Assembly: GCA_028564675.1 (NCBI GenBank)
Contig: JAOVVO010000172.1
Location: forward strand, 62,001-126,000
DNA: 64,000 bases
Direction: 5' to 3'
Source of the DNA: Onchocerca lupi
Taxonomy: Eukaryota > Nematoda > Chromadorea > Rhabditida > Onchocercidae
In this document: piece by piece, positions 38,450 to 51,208 of the stretch
How the letters are laid out: every line of letters begins with the position of its first letter
Numbering within the stretch: position 1 is the stretch's first letter
Translations under genes and position numbers: made by a program
The notes under the pieces: generated by a model
The model's input: the letters and a program-made list of their open reading frames with translations, nothing else
Database searches by the model: none
What the model was told of the DNA's origin: nothing

Positions 38450-39317
38450 ATGGATTCATTAAAATGGATTCTTTTAATATTTCTTCCAGAAGTGATACAA
38501 TGTTTTGTTGGGATTTTATCAGGTAAAAAGATGATTATGTACAACAAAAATAAGTGTATCTAATTAATTGGATTCATTTATAAGCATCAAACAAAAGAAT
38601 TGATCAAATCTTATCAATTATTAAGCAAAATTCTATGTAAAGAGAAATTTTGTCCACTCAGTTGTAGAAGCAAAGAAAAATAAAAAATTTCACAAAATTA
38701 GTTTTCAAATTGGAATGTTAAAATTTTTGAGCCAAAAATACAAAAATATAATTTGTGATATATTATAGGTCGCAAATATTATGTCTATTATAGGTCCATT
38801 CCGTCAATTAACAGATGGCAAAGAAACAAATGACATAGGAAAGGTATGGTTAGGTCCAGCAATGATTCCACCATTTTGCTTTGAACCATGGATGATACCA
38901 GGACCAGCACCAATACCAGCAGCAGAACTGCCTGCACCAGCATTAGCATCATTGTCTGTACAAGCACCTAAACAATCACCAATATATCCAGAAAGTGTCG
39001 CCACTTCTTGGTGGTGTCCATCTATATATCAAAAATCACAACCCCAATATTCTATTTCGCCTGCCGTGATATATCCTCAAGTCCCGCAATATCCGCATGC
39101 CCTTTATTATCCTCAAATTCCGTATTATCCTCAAACTCCGCATTATCCTTCAATTCCCCACTATCCTCAAGTGTCGCAATATCCGCAAAATCCATACAAT
39201 TTTTATATTCCGCAACAGAATGGAGAATTTACAGGATCCTCTCTACATGAAATGACTGCAAAAGATTCCGAACCGGCTTTAAAAAAATTCGATCCGATTC
39301 AGGCGAATTTCACGTAA
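38450..39317 (+). CDS. small secreted Pro/Tyr-rich protein
   Basis: Two exons, 38450-38522 and 38794-39317, join in phase 1 (G|GT) to give 198 aa. Exon 1 is a classical signal peptide (MDSLKWILLIFLPEVIQCF). The mature part has a Pro/Ala stretch (PGPAPIPAAELPAPAL), two Cys in the aromatic contexts FCFEPW and WWCPS, and about eight degenerate copies of a YPQxPxYP unit between residues ~115 and 165. The C-terminal 30 residues are polar. No catalytic motif was seen. Such extensin-like, tyrosine-rich repeats occur in secreted structural proteins (cuticle, eggshell or matrix), where Tyr can be cross-linked; a structural role is inference. Family not recognised. An AATAAA at 39492-39497 could end the transcript. 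Confidence 0.7.
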
Positions 39318-41576
39318 AGAGAAAAATAGTCTTTTTACACTTTATACATTACTGTATCCAAATATTTTTATGCTTTCTGTGATAAATCTGAATGATTATA
39401 TTCTTGAACTTTTCATTATATGGCTTTTTAAGGAGATCATACTTATCTTTAATCAGATAAGTACAATTCATGATAAGCTTTTTTCATGCAATAAATTGGT
39501 ATTTTTTTCCTTTTAACTATTCGTTATTCTACGTTTAAATATTTCCATTGTAATAAAATGATATGATATGCATCATTAGTTATAACAATAACAATAACAG
39601 CAATGACAACAACAATATTAACAACAGATAGCAATGGATAAGTCTATCATGATGAAAATTCATGATAATCCGGCAATATCTAAATTATCAATTTTGGCAG
39701 AAAAATGAAAGAGAAAATTAACTTATATGAACAGATAGATGAAAAAGAGTTAAAAAAATAGTCGGATGAACTTGATGAAATCCCTTTAAAAAGATCAGTT
39801 TACAATTAATGTTTCGAACTTCCTCGAATTGAAATAAAATTGACTTTTGAAGAATTTTCAGTCAAAAAATGAAAAATCAATTGCATATATAAGATGAAAT
39901 AACAAAAAAAAAAGAGAAGTATTCGGAGGAAAAATTTCTCCCAGTTTTGTGTTTACTTTATATTCATCAATAATTGTTTCATAACAGATGAAATTTAATG
40001 GTAATAATTAAGAAAATTAAACTGATTCTGGTATTATTCACAGCTCAGTGAACTTTTTTATTTATATAAAAGTTAATTTTGGGAAAAAAGAAAATAAAAA
40101 CAGGCAATATCTATAATTAATGCTTGCTAAGTTTAGTATGAAATCAATGTATTTCAAACAGCTTAAATACTATATTATATAATTTAATAACAGTTTTATC
40201 TTTCATTTATGGCTATAAATTCTCATTAAAAAAAGTAGGAAAACGAAACAAAAAATAAAAAAAAATAAATTTCAATATTAGTGTTGTTGCTGAAAATAAA
40301 ATATATAACTTTAATATTATTTAGCATTGGTCATTCATTTCATTACTAATATTTTGAAGATTTTGCAATATAATTAATTAACGGATGAATTAAATGAAAG
40401 GTTATAGGTAATATAGCACTGGAAGAATTCTTTGCGGATGGTTAATTCTTCATACACGCATGCTAACAACCAGATTGCATATTGTATAAATTATTTTAAT
40501 AAGGTCAACTGTCATCGGTAAGTTCATGGAATAATTTCTATTATTACATTTTCGAATGTCGTATTTTAAAATGAGATGACAATGCACAATTAGTCATACG
40601 GTAAGTATCGTTTATTCAGAAATCGTGCGCTGCTGATTGGATCTTATGAAATGGATGCACTGTTACTTACTACCAACAATGGATTTGTTACAAAGAGGAA
40701 AACGAGAAAAATTGTATGAATTCATTGCTACAGTTAGGATTTAATTAATTTTCAAATAATTAAAGGAGGAAAGAAATGGCTATATTGACGCATAAAAGAG
40801 TCTTAAATAAAAATTATTTAAGAAAATCAAAAGATTTATTGATAGGAGTAAAAATTTAGGAAATTAATTCGTAAAAATTCGAACAAATTGGTATATTATT
40901 GGGATACAAAATACATTATCTTCTATGCTTCAATTTTCCCTACTTGGAAAGTTCTAAGAAACGACAAACAATTTGCATATACTGGGAAAGAAAGCGGGGA
41001 ATCAGATCAGAACTGATCAAATAACTTATCCAACAAATTCATTATGGATTAATAGAGGTATCATTAAAGTCATGACAAAAATTCCAGTACTTTTTGTTTT
41101 TTTAGACTTAAATGAGACTAGTGAGTAATTGATAACAGGAAATTTATCTTAATTTATCCAATTTGCAAGTAATTAATTAACAACATATCATTTCGATTTG
41201 TTAACATTTAATTATCATGTTTTATTTTTTCTCTCTTCTCTCCCCCTTCTCTTTCCTAAAATATAGGTATTAAAATAAAAATATCAAATCGGATTTTAAA
41301 TGTTGCATCAGAATTTTATAATTCTTTTGTCAGCGTAGTCATAGCTGATAACTTTTGAAATTATAATTCTTAATACTGACTATTTCACACATTCATAATA
41401 TTAGGTTAATTTGAATCAAAATTTGTTTTTAAATGCTTTACAAAAATTTTTTATTGAAAATAGGTTGTTACCTCTTTTTTTTTTTTTTTTTTTTTAGTAG
41501 AGATAAGTGACGCATTCATGAATCATAGTTTATGACCAATAGTTCCTGTCAATTTAAATAGCTTACTTATTTCCAT
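39318..41576. other. intergenic, upstream of the LIN-3-type gene
   Basis: AT-rich, with an AAC-type triplet patch near 39583-39630. No exon was recognised. It probably includes the promoter of the EGF-ligand gene. Confidence 0.6.
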
Positions 41577-41579
41577 CAG
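41577..41579 (+). promoter_or_regulatory. splice acceptor 32 nt before the lin-3 ATG
   Basis: TTTCCATCAG ends at 41579 and the ATG is at 41612. A spliced-leader or cis acceptor is equally possible; it marks the 5' edge of the first coding exon. Confidence 0.5.
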
Positions 41580-41611
41580 TGAGTGCCAACTTTCTACTGT
41601 CGTGGAAAACA

Positions 41612-44600
41612 ATGATCAAGACGAATTATTATCATTCTTTTGGTCAATATCCTCAACAATCATCGATCTCATCGAGTGATATATCATTAAAAACAATGAT
41701 AACATCATCTAAACTTACTGGAAACACTGATATGCGACAATCATCTTCATTTTATACAGGTACAGTTAATTCATTTTAATTTTTTTAAATGGGAAATCAC
41801 AAGACAGAAAATTTGTGGTCAGAATTTATTACATTATGCTATTGTTTATCTTGTGAATTAATAATTCGCTCTGGAATTTTCATATCAAACATTATCAAGC
41901 AATCTGATGCAAAACTAAACTTTTTTCAATTTTATCATGTCACTTTCATCAATATTTCGTTATTTTTGTTGTTATCACAAGAATTTGTTATGGTTTCAGT
42001 TGTTCACAGTTAGGAATGATTATTTGCTGCTGAAAAAAAAGTTAACAAATCTAGTATACAATAGAAATTTTTAATTACGGACAAATAAATTTCTCGCTGT
42101 CAAATTTTAACAATCAAATTAATCTATTAGTTGATATTATAATTAAAATTATTTTCCATTTATCGTCAGGATCATTTGCAAAATATGAACAAATAACATA
42201 TATGAATATGATATAGGTAGGAGGAGGAAAGGAAGAGAAGAAGGAAGGAAGGAAGGAAGAAGGAAAAATGAAATGATTAGTTGTATCAGATTTAAAGTTA
42301 GAACTTTTTGAAGAGACGTATCTGTTTACTTTTCTTATTCAATTTAACAAATAATGGAGTAACTTTTACTGAATATGCAATAATTATTCATCGAAAATTT
42401 GAAGAGGAAAAAAGCATGGATGACAGACTGAAATAAGGTTAGATAAGTTTAACTTGGGAAGAAAGGGAAAAGATAGGATAAAAGCTTTTCTATTGACTAC
42501 ATAAAATTTTATCGCAAATTTTCATCATTATCATTATCACTTGATTAAAGTTAAAATTGCGTTATATTTGTCCTCTAACAGTCTACTTCTATCGCATATG
42601 TTGATATTTGTATTAATTACTATAAGATTTCTCTCCATTGTAAGCACTAATTCATCACTACTAGTTTAGATTTAAGCATATTTTCATACAGTAACAATGA
42701 TTAATATCATTTCTTCATTTTATACTTTTCAATAATAAGTCAAAGTCTCTGAAACTAAAAAAAATCAAAGTTTATAGCCTAACTGATATAAAAAAAAAAA
42801 AAAAAAAAAACCAAAAAAATGTATGCAATAATAAGCAATTTCTGCTTATGATCAAAGATTACGCTCAACAATAATTTTAATTTCTTAACTTATCGTTTTA
42901 AATTTATTGCTTTAATGTTATAAAACAGGATTAGCGGAAATTTTCACTTTCTACCTTACATAAATTGGAAAGGCGAAAAACTACAATCACACATCTAGAC
43001 ATCTTTGAATCATCCGACGAACAAGTGATAATCTTTATAGACAAATTTCGCAGTGCTGGAAGTTTTTTCCCATTTAACAGATCATACATCCCTGAATTTG
43101 TTTTTATTCTTTCATGCTTCATTTCCTAATTTTCAATTATTTCAAAAAAAAAAAAATCATAATGGTCATCATAAAAAAAAAAGAAGCCAAAAAGAAGCAA
43201 AAATTTCTAAGTTTAATTCTGTTTTCGATAATTTTTAAAAAAGAAAATTATCTCAATGATTTATTGAGTTGCACGATAAAAAATTCGAAATTCTCAAATA
43301 TTTTTAAATAACTGACCATTTTTGTAATCATTATGCTAAACGTTTTATCATCAAACAATATTTCAAATACATTAAAGTCAATCTTTAGCTAAATCCAAAA
43401 ATGGACGATTAGATATCTATTAGTTTAGGTTGCAAATTGTTGATACATATGGATTGCCCATGAATTTCTATAACTTCCTGTATCGGAACAACTGATACAA
43501 TGTCCCCAAGCAACATATTTATGCATTTCTTTGCTCTTGTCTTTCATCGGTTGTTCTGTTTGTTCGTCCTTGTCGATCTTTTGTCATATTTATACAAAAC
43601 ATCGTAATTTCAACAATATACGCCATTTCCAAATAACATTTAGATAGTAGGTAGAGGTATAGTCAAAGTATTAGTAAGAGCAATAACAACTGTCATTGTT
43701 CTATGTTATAATACACAAATAAGTAAGTAAGTAAAAATGATAACAAAAAGTAGTCGTAAATTTTAGTGCGCAATAATAAATAATAGTAATATTTCATATT
43801 TAGTAGTAGCAATAGTTATAATACTTATCGTAGATGCATTATTAGTAGTTGCAGTATCAACACATTTAACACCTTTATGCAAAACATCATGTCGCGCACA
43901 TTTCCAATTATTGCTACTGCATTCAAACATCGTGTACACTTCATGCAATTCATTTTTCGATAGATAGGTAATACCGTGTCAATATCAATTTATCCTCACT
44001 TAACTATTCCCAACTTGACCATCTTTCATTTATTTAGCCAAGTTTCATGACATTACTCGAGACTATTTCTCTTATTCGTCTTTATGATTTCCCAACTTAT
44101 CTTCTTTTTCTTTGTTTTTGCACTTTCCATCCAATTTAGCTTCTTTCTTTTTCTTTCTTATTTTTTACAATATTTTATTTCATCAATTCTTTTCTATAAA
44201 TTTAAGGCTACAAATTTAATTTCATATGTTATGATGCTTTCCTAATAAACATATTTTAATAATTAAATTTAATTGAATCAATTCAAAATAAGCATATTTT
44301 AGTAAATAAATTTAATTAAATCAATTCGAAACCAACCATAACAAATATCTTAATCATTTATTTCATTTCGAACTTTCTACCAATACTCATCTGATTTGTT
44401 CTATTATGCCATAATATGAAAACTTCGTGATATTGTTATATTTTTAGAAAGATTTTACTTCAGTCTATTGCTTACTTTTATTGGTACTTTTTTTGACTTT
44501 TTTTTTCATTTGTTAGCAATTTGCAATTTTTTTTTAAACAATATCAATGATAATGGGTTAAATTAGAATAATTTTTGCATAATAATGAGTGAATGTAAAC

Positions 44601-47600
44601 TATATGGGTGGTATAATTTGAAAAATCTTTACCTTCACGTTGTAGCCTTCAATTCTTGCCAATTTTTTCCTTACAGAACAAACGTTTGTGTATCGTTTAT
44701 GAACCGAGACTGATCACTTTTTGAGCACTTTATTGCAATCCTCCTTCATCGTTCTTCCTCTTATTTGTTCATTCTTATTTTGAAATATAAAAAAAAAAAA
44801 AAAAAAAAAAAGAAAAAGAAAAAAAACGAAAAATTCATTCTTCTTTTTTCCTCCGTTCCAATCATTATGATATACCGCCTTCTATCAGATCATTCGTACC
44901 ATATCCACCAATCACTGATTGCTCTTTGAAATACTGATCAAATATCCTACTATTATTAATTAGTATAACCAATAATTAGAAAAAAAAAGACCAAACTTTA
45001 TTTCTTATCTTTAATTAATTTATCTTTTCACATCTTATTTATTAGTCCTAATGTATTAAGATGACGATTTCTGTAATTTAGAGACATCCTTTTTTTCAAT
45101 ATTTTTTTCCATTTTTTTTCTCGTTTCATAAATCTTTTAATATTCAGTTATATCAAATATAATTTCTCATATCAATAAACATAACATTGTTTATTGAAAG
45201 AATATTGTCTCATCAATTTTGTTATTTGAAAAAATTCCTTAGATTTTTTCAATGTTATTACTCATTAATTGAAAATTTCAAATCCTTTTAAAAAGCAAAG
45301 TATGCGAATTTTCTCAAAATTGTGTCAATTTCTCGGGAAAAAGAAGAAGAGAAAGAGAAAAAAAAGAGAGTAGTTGATAGTTGAATAAAAACTCATGAAA
45401 TAAATTTTTCTTCCTCAGCTTCTCTTCTCATTATTTTTGGGCCTTCTTTTTTAATTTTTTTTCTTGCATTTCATTCCTCTTTTACAATAAACCAAAGCAT
45501 ATTGACAGTATGATGTACATTGCTTGCAATGGTTTGGAACATCTGGTGCTTGCATTTTTTTTCATGCAAAAATGCAGCTCAAGACATGCATTCATTCAAT
45601 ACATTATAATTAGAAATTGTCCGATCACTCACTACCAGCTACTGTCCCAGATCGGTTATTTGCACATTATCACTTGCACAAGTTCAGTTCAGTAATAATA
45701 TCGTTTCATATTTTTCTCTAATTTTTATTTTTATCATAATTTTATCCCTCTACTTCCAAAAGAAAAAGAATTTTCATTCAAAATTTTTCATAAAAAAAGA
45801 AATGTTTTCACTAAAATTTTTTTTTGGAAAAATTCTGATCATTAAAATTTTTCCTTCTGATTTATTGAATTTTTTTTTGTTGGAAAAATTCTGTCAAAAA
45901 TTTTTGCTACAAATTATCAAATTTTCCTCACGAAATTGCAAGTATATCATAATTTTTTACTCAATATTTTTAATGACAATTTTTTGACTGCACGAAAATT
46001 TGCAAACTTATGTGCAAATGAAATAACAACTTAATTACTACCTCACTAAATTATTTGTGCAAACTAACATTTCATCAAAATTTCGAATGTTTAAAGTTTA
46101 AAACTAAGCACGTTTCAGCTTTATCAGTATTTTTTTTACAAAAGATCTTGTAAATTTTCCAAATTCCTAACATTAAAACCGAATTTTGTTATATTTATTC
46201 AAACATACGGTTTAATCCTCACTCTCTAGCGCAAAATTTTACTTTTCAGAAGAGAAAAAAGAAAAAAAAACGATGAATTCAGCTACTCCTATTCTAATGT
46301 AGATTATTCTTCACCAAGAAATTCCTCATCATAAAATTTTGTTTTTCCGAAAACCATTAGTTTGCATATTGTATCATTACATCAATTATCTGTGTTTTTG
46401 GCTACTACAATATATTGTATACAACTATTTTTCATCTTCATATAATCTTCTTTTTTTCCAGTAATAAGTGCTCCGTTATTATTTGATAATGTCGGCACAT
46501 TCTACTTTTCGGTTATAAAATATTTAGAACAGGGATAATGGCAAAATTCTGCTATCATAATGACATAAATAAATCATTCACTTTGACGTATTCATTTTCA
46601 CCAAATTTATTCTGTATCCCGGATATAATTTCATATTGGCTTTCATTAATTTAGTAAATTATGCTTGCAAAACTTAGTATTGATAATTCTTTTAGTCTTT
46701 TCAAAATAAATACGCACATAATCATTTTAGGATTGCAAAATCGGAACGATAATTCGGATGTGTTGAATTTCGTCACGGAAGCAGTGAAATCGGAATTTTC
46801 CGATACAAATCCATCATCGCATAAATCAGTCAAATTGTCGCAACAGCCGTATCGTTCATGCATACGGCATAATAAGCCAAATACATATCTTGAAAATCGC
46901 TGCAGTAAGTGCGTTACCGCGGTGGCACCACGTATACTACAAACTTCTTTATTTACGCTACTTCAGCTAATTATTGGGCTACCGGTGTTAGTGAGTATGT
47001 CTTTTTTTTTTCTATCTTTAAATTCCATATGATAGTTAGAAAAAGTGAATTTGCAAAGTTAAACTATTCCAATATTCAACGTTGCATCTCAGCACAAATT
47101 CAATGTTTGATCTGATCATCCAACTTTTTCTCTTAACGTTTTACGCCAAATTCAGTCAACTTTTTTCTTTTTTTTTTTTTCTTTTTAAATAAATTCCTAA
47201 ATTAAATCAAAATTAAATGCCAACTTTTGGAAGAAAAACCAAATAAGCATAATGATTGATTTAAATGTTGGAAATATAATTTATTATGTAATTTTACAGT
47301 AAATTATCCCGTAATTTATCAAAAATTTAAGATGAAAAATATTTTCAAAACAGAGAAGAAATATGATTTTCAAAGATTTCATTAAAATTCGCTAACTTTG
47401 GAATTTTTGATTAATAGCAAACTTTCCAATGCAAACAATTAATAAAACGGTGAGAAAAACACATATACATATCTTTATACTATAATATCTTGCAGCAAAG
47501 GTCATATATATTAAATCTATCAGACAAATATCTGATGCGCTGTGCATACAAATCAATCCATTTTGATTAATTCTGAAGAAAATTTGCTATTCACAGTGAA

Positions 47601-50600
47601 ATTATTTAAAATAAATTAGCATATCCGTTATTAAACAGAATTTTATTTGAATAAACTTTGAGCAAATATTTCTCATCTTTCGGCAACGCTTTTCTACTCA
47701 CCATTTTTTCCTCTTCAAATTTTTGATTGAAATCTCAATTGAAATTATAATTTTGCTCTTTTTTGTGACAGCAAATTTGATTTTAAATAGCATCATTTTG
47801 AAATAAACAAAGTCAAAATTTCGACTAATTTAATGAAGTATTCAAAAACTAATAAAAGCTAAACTGTATCAAAATATCATCAACAATATATGTTTTCAAA
47901 AATTTTCAAACACGATCAAGAACAGTTAATCAGATTAAAATGTATTGTTAACATATTGAGCAAATGAAATGAAAAGAAATTACTTCAATTACGGAAAATA
48001 TGAATCTTTTTTGCTGAATAAGATGACCATGCCAGCAATGCGCGGTTATTCCTTAACGTGTAACTTCATGTCATCAGAACGTGCACTGTATCGAAATAAT
48101 TCGATGACGTGTTAGCAAGCGTTGTGATAAAGTTTGGAATCTTATTTCAGCATATTCAAAGCGAAAATTTGCATTTTATAATAAATCGGCATCCACAAAT
48201 GCAAACAATTTCCTTTTATGGCATATTTCATTGTTTATTCATTTCTGGAATGTCATTAAATTCTGAATACTATTTATTTAATATGAACGGAACAGCAGTA
48301 TTCCGAAAAATTTAATTTAATATAATTCTGACAGTTGTATACCTTACCTGTGTTTGAATCAAATTTTTGAAATAAGCAATTCAAATAAATGTAATTTTGG
48401 CATAGTCAAATTCTTAAAATCATTAAATTTTAATTTCGAAGAAATTAGTAAGGAAATGAAATTATAGCAAAGAATGATTCATTAATAATTTTTCGTTTCT
48501 TTTTTATCCATCGAACTTTTATCGTTGGAATATTTTATTATAATATATTTTATTTTTTGTGATAAATTTCATTTTTATACTATTTTATTATTATAACACA
48601 TTTTATTCTAATGTTTCATAAGGAAAAATGCAGTCATTGTTGTACTATGCATTAGATAACTTCATGAAATATTCATCGTAATTCAAATTTTTTTCTTTTA
48701 TTTTTGAAAAATTTTTCAATAATGTATTGCATTAATCATTTCTATAAAAATTCCTATCTTACAAAAATTCCTATCTTTGTGTATATTACACAAACAGTAT
48801 ATCACTTTAAGGAAGTTTTCAACTTTCATTTTTCTTCAAATTATAATTACCAATTTGTTTATTTTAAAAAAAAGTAATTATATTAATTTTTGCTATGGAA
48901 AGTGATTAAAATTTATGAAATAGAGATGAACTAAATTTGAAATAATTATTTTACTGCTACAAGGGCAAAGGTAACGAAATGTTAAGGACAGTGCAGATGT
49001 TTTGAAAAATAACGTCTTATAATTATGCACTAATGTACATATTTTCTATTATATTCTTTTGCTTTTAGCAGGTGTCTCGTATTTTTTCGCAAGAAAAAAT
49101 CGAGCGAAAAAATTTTTTAAACAGTAAGAAAAAGAAAAAAGTGCATAATTTCAAAATTTTATGGAGTACTTATTACCATCTTGAATTCTCTCCATAAATT
49201 GACCTTAATTAAAAAGACAGAGAAAGAAGGAAGGAAAAGCGAAACTTTCAAAATAACAATTTTCAATAAGTTATGGAAAAGAAACTTTCGAAACTTTTTC
49301 TCATAGATGGCTGTTCAACTCGTTCACGTTACGACCAAAAGAGATTATCAGCATCATATCGACTTGATGAACTTAGTAATTGTTCGGAAGTCTATCGAGG
49401 TTATTGTCGTAACGATGGCATTTGTAAGATGATAGCAGATGTTGCACAACGAGCTGTACCAATTTGCTCGTGAGAAGTTTAAAATTTTATTCTTTTTGAC
49501 TGAAAATTAAAAAGTAGATGAACTACTATTAGCAGTGGAAAAATTTCCAGAATTCAATAAAAAAAAAGTGATTAAATCCGTACGACTTTTAGATTTCATA
49601 ATTTTCTAATCAAATTTTTTTTTCTCCTCATTTAATCAAATTTGTTCCTTTTTTTTTTTGTTTTCGTTAGCTGTCAAAGAGGATTTCGCGGTCGACAATG
49701 TGAACTAATCAACGATCCTAATATTTACTTTTCGCGGCAACAAGGTCAAATGCAAATGGCCGCTATATCGGGTGCTATGATTGTAATTATATTTGTAATT
49801 TTGTTTCTATCATTTGTATTCTACTTTCATAAGAGGTAAAGCCTTCTTTTTTATAACATTTATAATTTAATGGTTCATAATTTGAAATTTTGAATTGAGT
49901 GCAAAATTTATAGTTTTACTGATTAAATTTTTGTTGATTTATCCCAAATGCTGAAACAATTATTGACAAAATTTGATTAGCATGATATTTAGAAGGATCT
50001 GTTTGTCAAAAATATGCTATAATCCAATTAGATAATTTAGTCAAAATATTGCATAATTAAAAATATCGTGTTAGGGTGTACAGAATTGAATTTGAATTAT
50101 AGCATTATAATTTGCATTCATGGCGACAAATTTTTATTTTAAAAGCCCTCCAAAATTATTTTTTCTAAAAATTGGTAAAAGGAAACAAATTTTGTTTTAT
50201 TCAGATATATGAAATATGGTATACAGGGAAGTAATTCATTATCAACGTTTGATACTTTGGAACTTTCGTCTCCGATAAACAAGCAAAAACAAAATTCGCG
50301 TGCAGTTGTCAATAATTTTGAGGTCAGTTTACTTTTGAAATTTATATTTGATTAATTGCATTCTCTTCCTTTCTTTTTTTCATCATTTCTTTTTCTTCAA
50401 CTTAGATTTCTGTCAATAATCCGTTCAGCAAAAGTATTTTCATATGTTAGAACACTAAATATAAGTTTTCAATTCACGCTGATTGCATCCAGGACTGAAC
50501 AGTTTCGAAAAAAGCTGGTACTGCTGTTCTGATGCATTTCGGGATAAAAATGTGATTATAAATGAAAATATAGCGTACGTTAATCTTCTGACGGAAATTC

Positions 50601-51133
50601 TCGATGCTAATTGTTATAAATCGTTCGCTGTATGCATTTACCATTGAAAAGATTATTTGAAAATTTGAACCATATAATCTTAACTGCTTTAAAATTTTTG
50701 AAGTTACATTGATATTGCATAGAGATGATTATATTTTAATGATCATAATGAATCTTTTAAAGAGAATATCTGTACTATTCTATGAAACATATTATTTATT
50801 CATTTATTTGTTTATTATTTATTTATTTACTTATTTCTTTTTGTTGTTGTTTGCATTTAAAAAAAAAAATAAATTCTCAAAAGATTGCGTCCGAAATATT
50901 TGCAGAAAAATGAAATAATGGATTTGCAAGCAGAACCATCGATAAATATACAACTGGATGAAAAATTAAATCATCCATCGAATGCTTTTGAAATGTTCAC
51001 ATTAACGGGATCTTCAAATATGGAATATGCTCAACATCGAAATTTATTCAATTTGACATTCAATATGGCAACAAAAAATCGAAATATGACAAGAAGAGAA
51101 AGAAATAACACTATTATTTTACCAGATATATGA
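41612..51133 (+). CDS. lin-3: LIN-3/EGF-neuregulin-type transmembrane growth factor precursor
   Basis: Six exons (41612-41759, 46731-46994, 49307-49469, 49671-49835, 50205-50322, 50906-51133) join in phase to give 361 aa. LIN-3 is the sole EGFR (LET-23) ligand of C. elegans and acts in vulval induction, ovulation and larval signalling. The single EGF module spans residues ~163-202 with cysteine spacing C-x7-C-x5-C-x13-C-x1-C-x8-C, the ErbB-ligand pattern, including the G-F-x-G-x-x-C end (QRGFRGRQC). The phase-2 intron 49470-49670 falls between Cys4 and Cys5, as in vertebrate EGF-family genes. A transmembrane helix follows at ~222-245, with a basic stop and a 115-aa cytoplasmic tail. The N terminus has no signal peptide; instead a hydrophobic stretch (LQTSLFTLLQLIIGLPVLV, ~118-137) precedes the ectodomain, recalling neuregulin-1. 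Intron 1 is 5 kb. The start is the first ATG after the acceptor at 41579; a further upstream exon is possible. Confidence 0.82.
44250..44335. repeat. 43-bp tandem duplication in lin-3 intron 1
   Basis: Two adjacent copies start CATATTTTA and end TCAATTC(A/G)AAA, with about six differences. Confidence 0.7.
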
Positions 51134-51142
51134 AAAAGAAAA

Positions 51143-51208
51143 AATAAAATTATCAGTCACATGAAATGCTAATCCTTAAACATTAAGTATTAAAATGTTT
51201 GAAATAAA
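51143..51208 (+). terminator. poly(A) signals after lin-3
   Basis: AATAAA occurs at 51143-51148 (10 nt after the stop) and 51203-51208. The second gives a more usual 3' UTR length. Confidence 0.4.
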
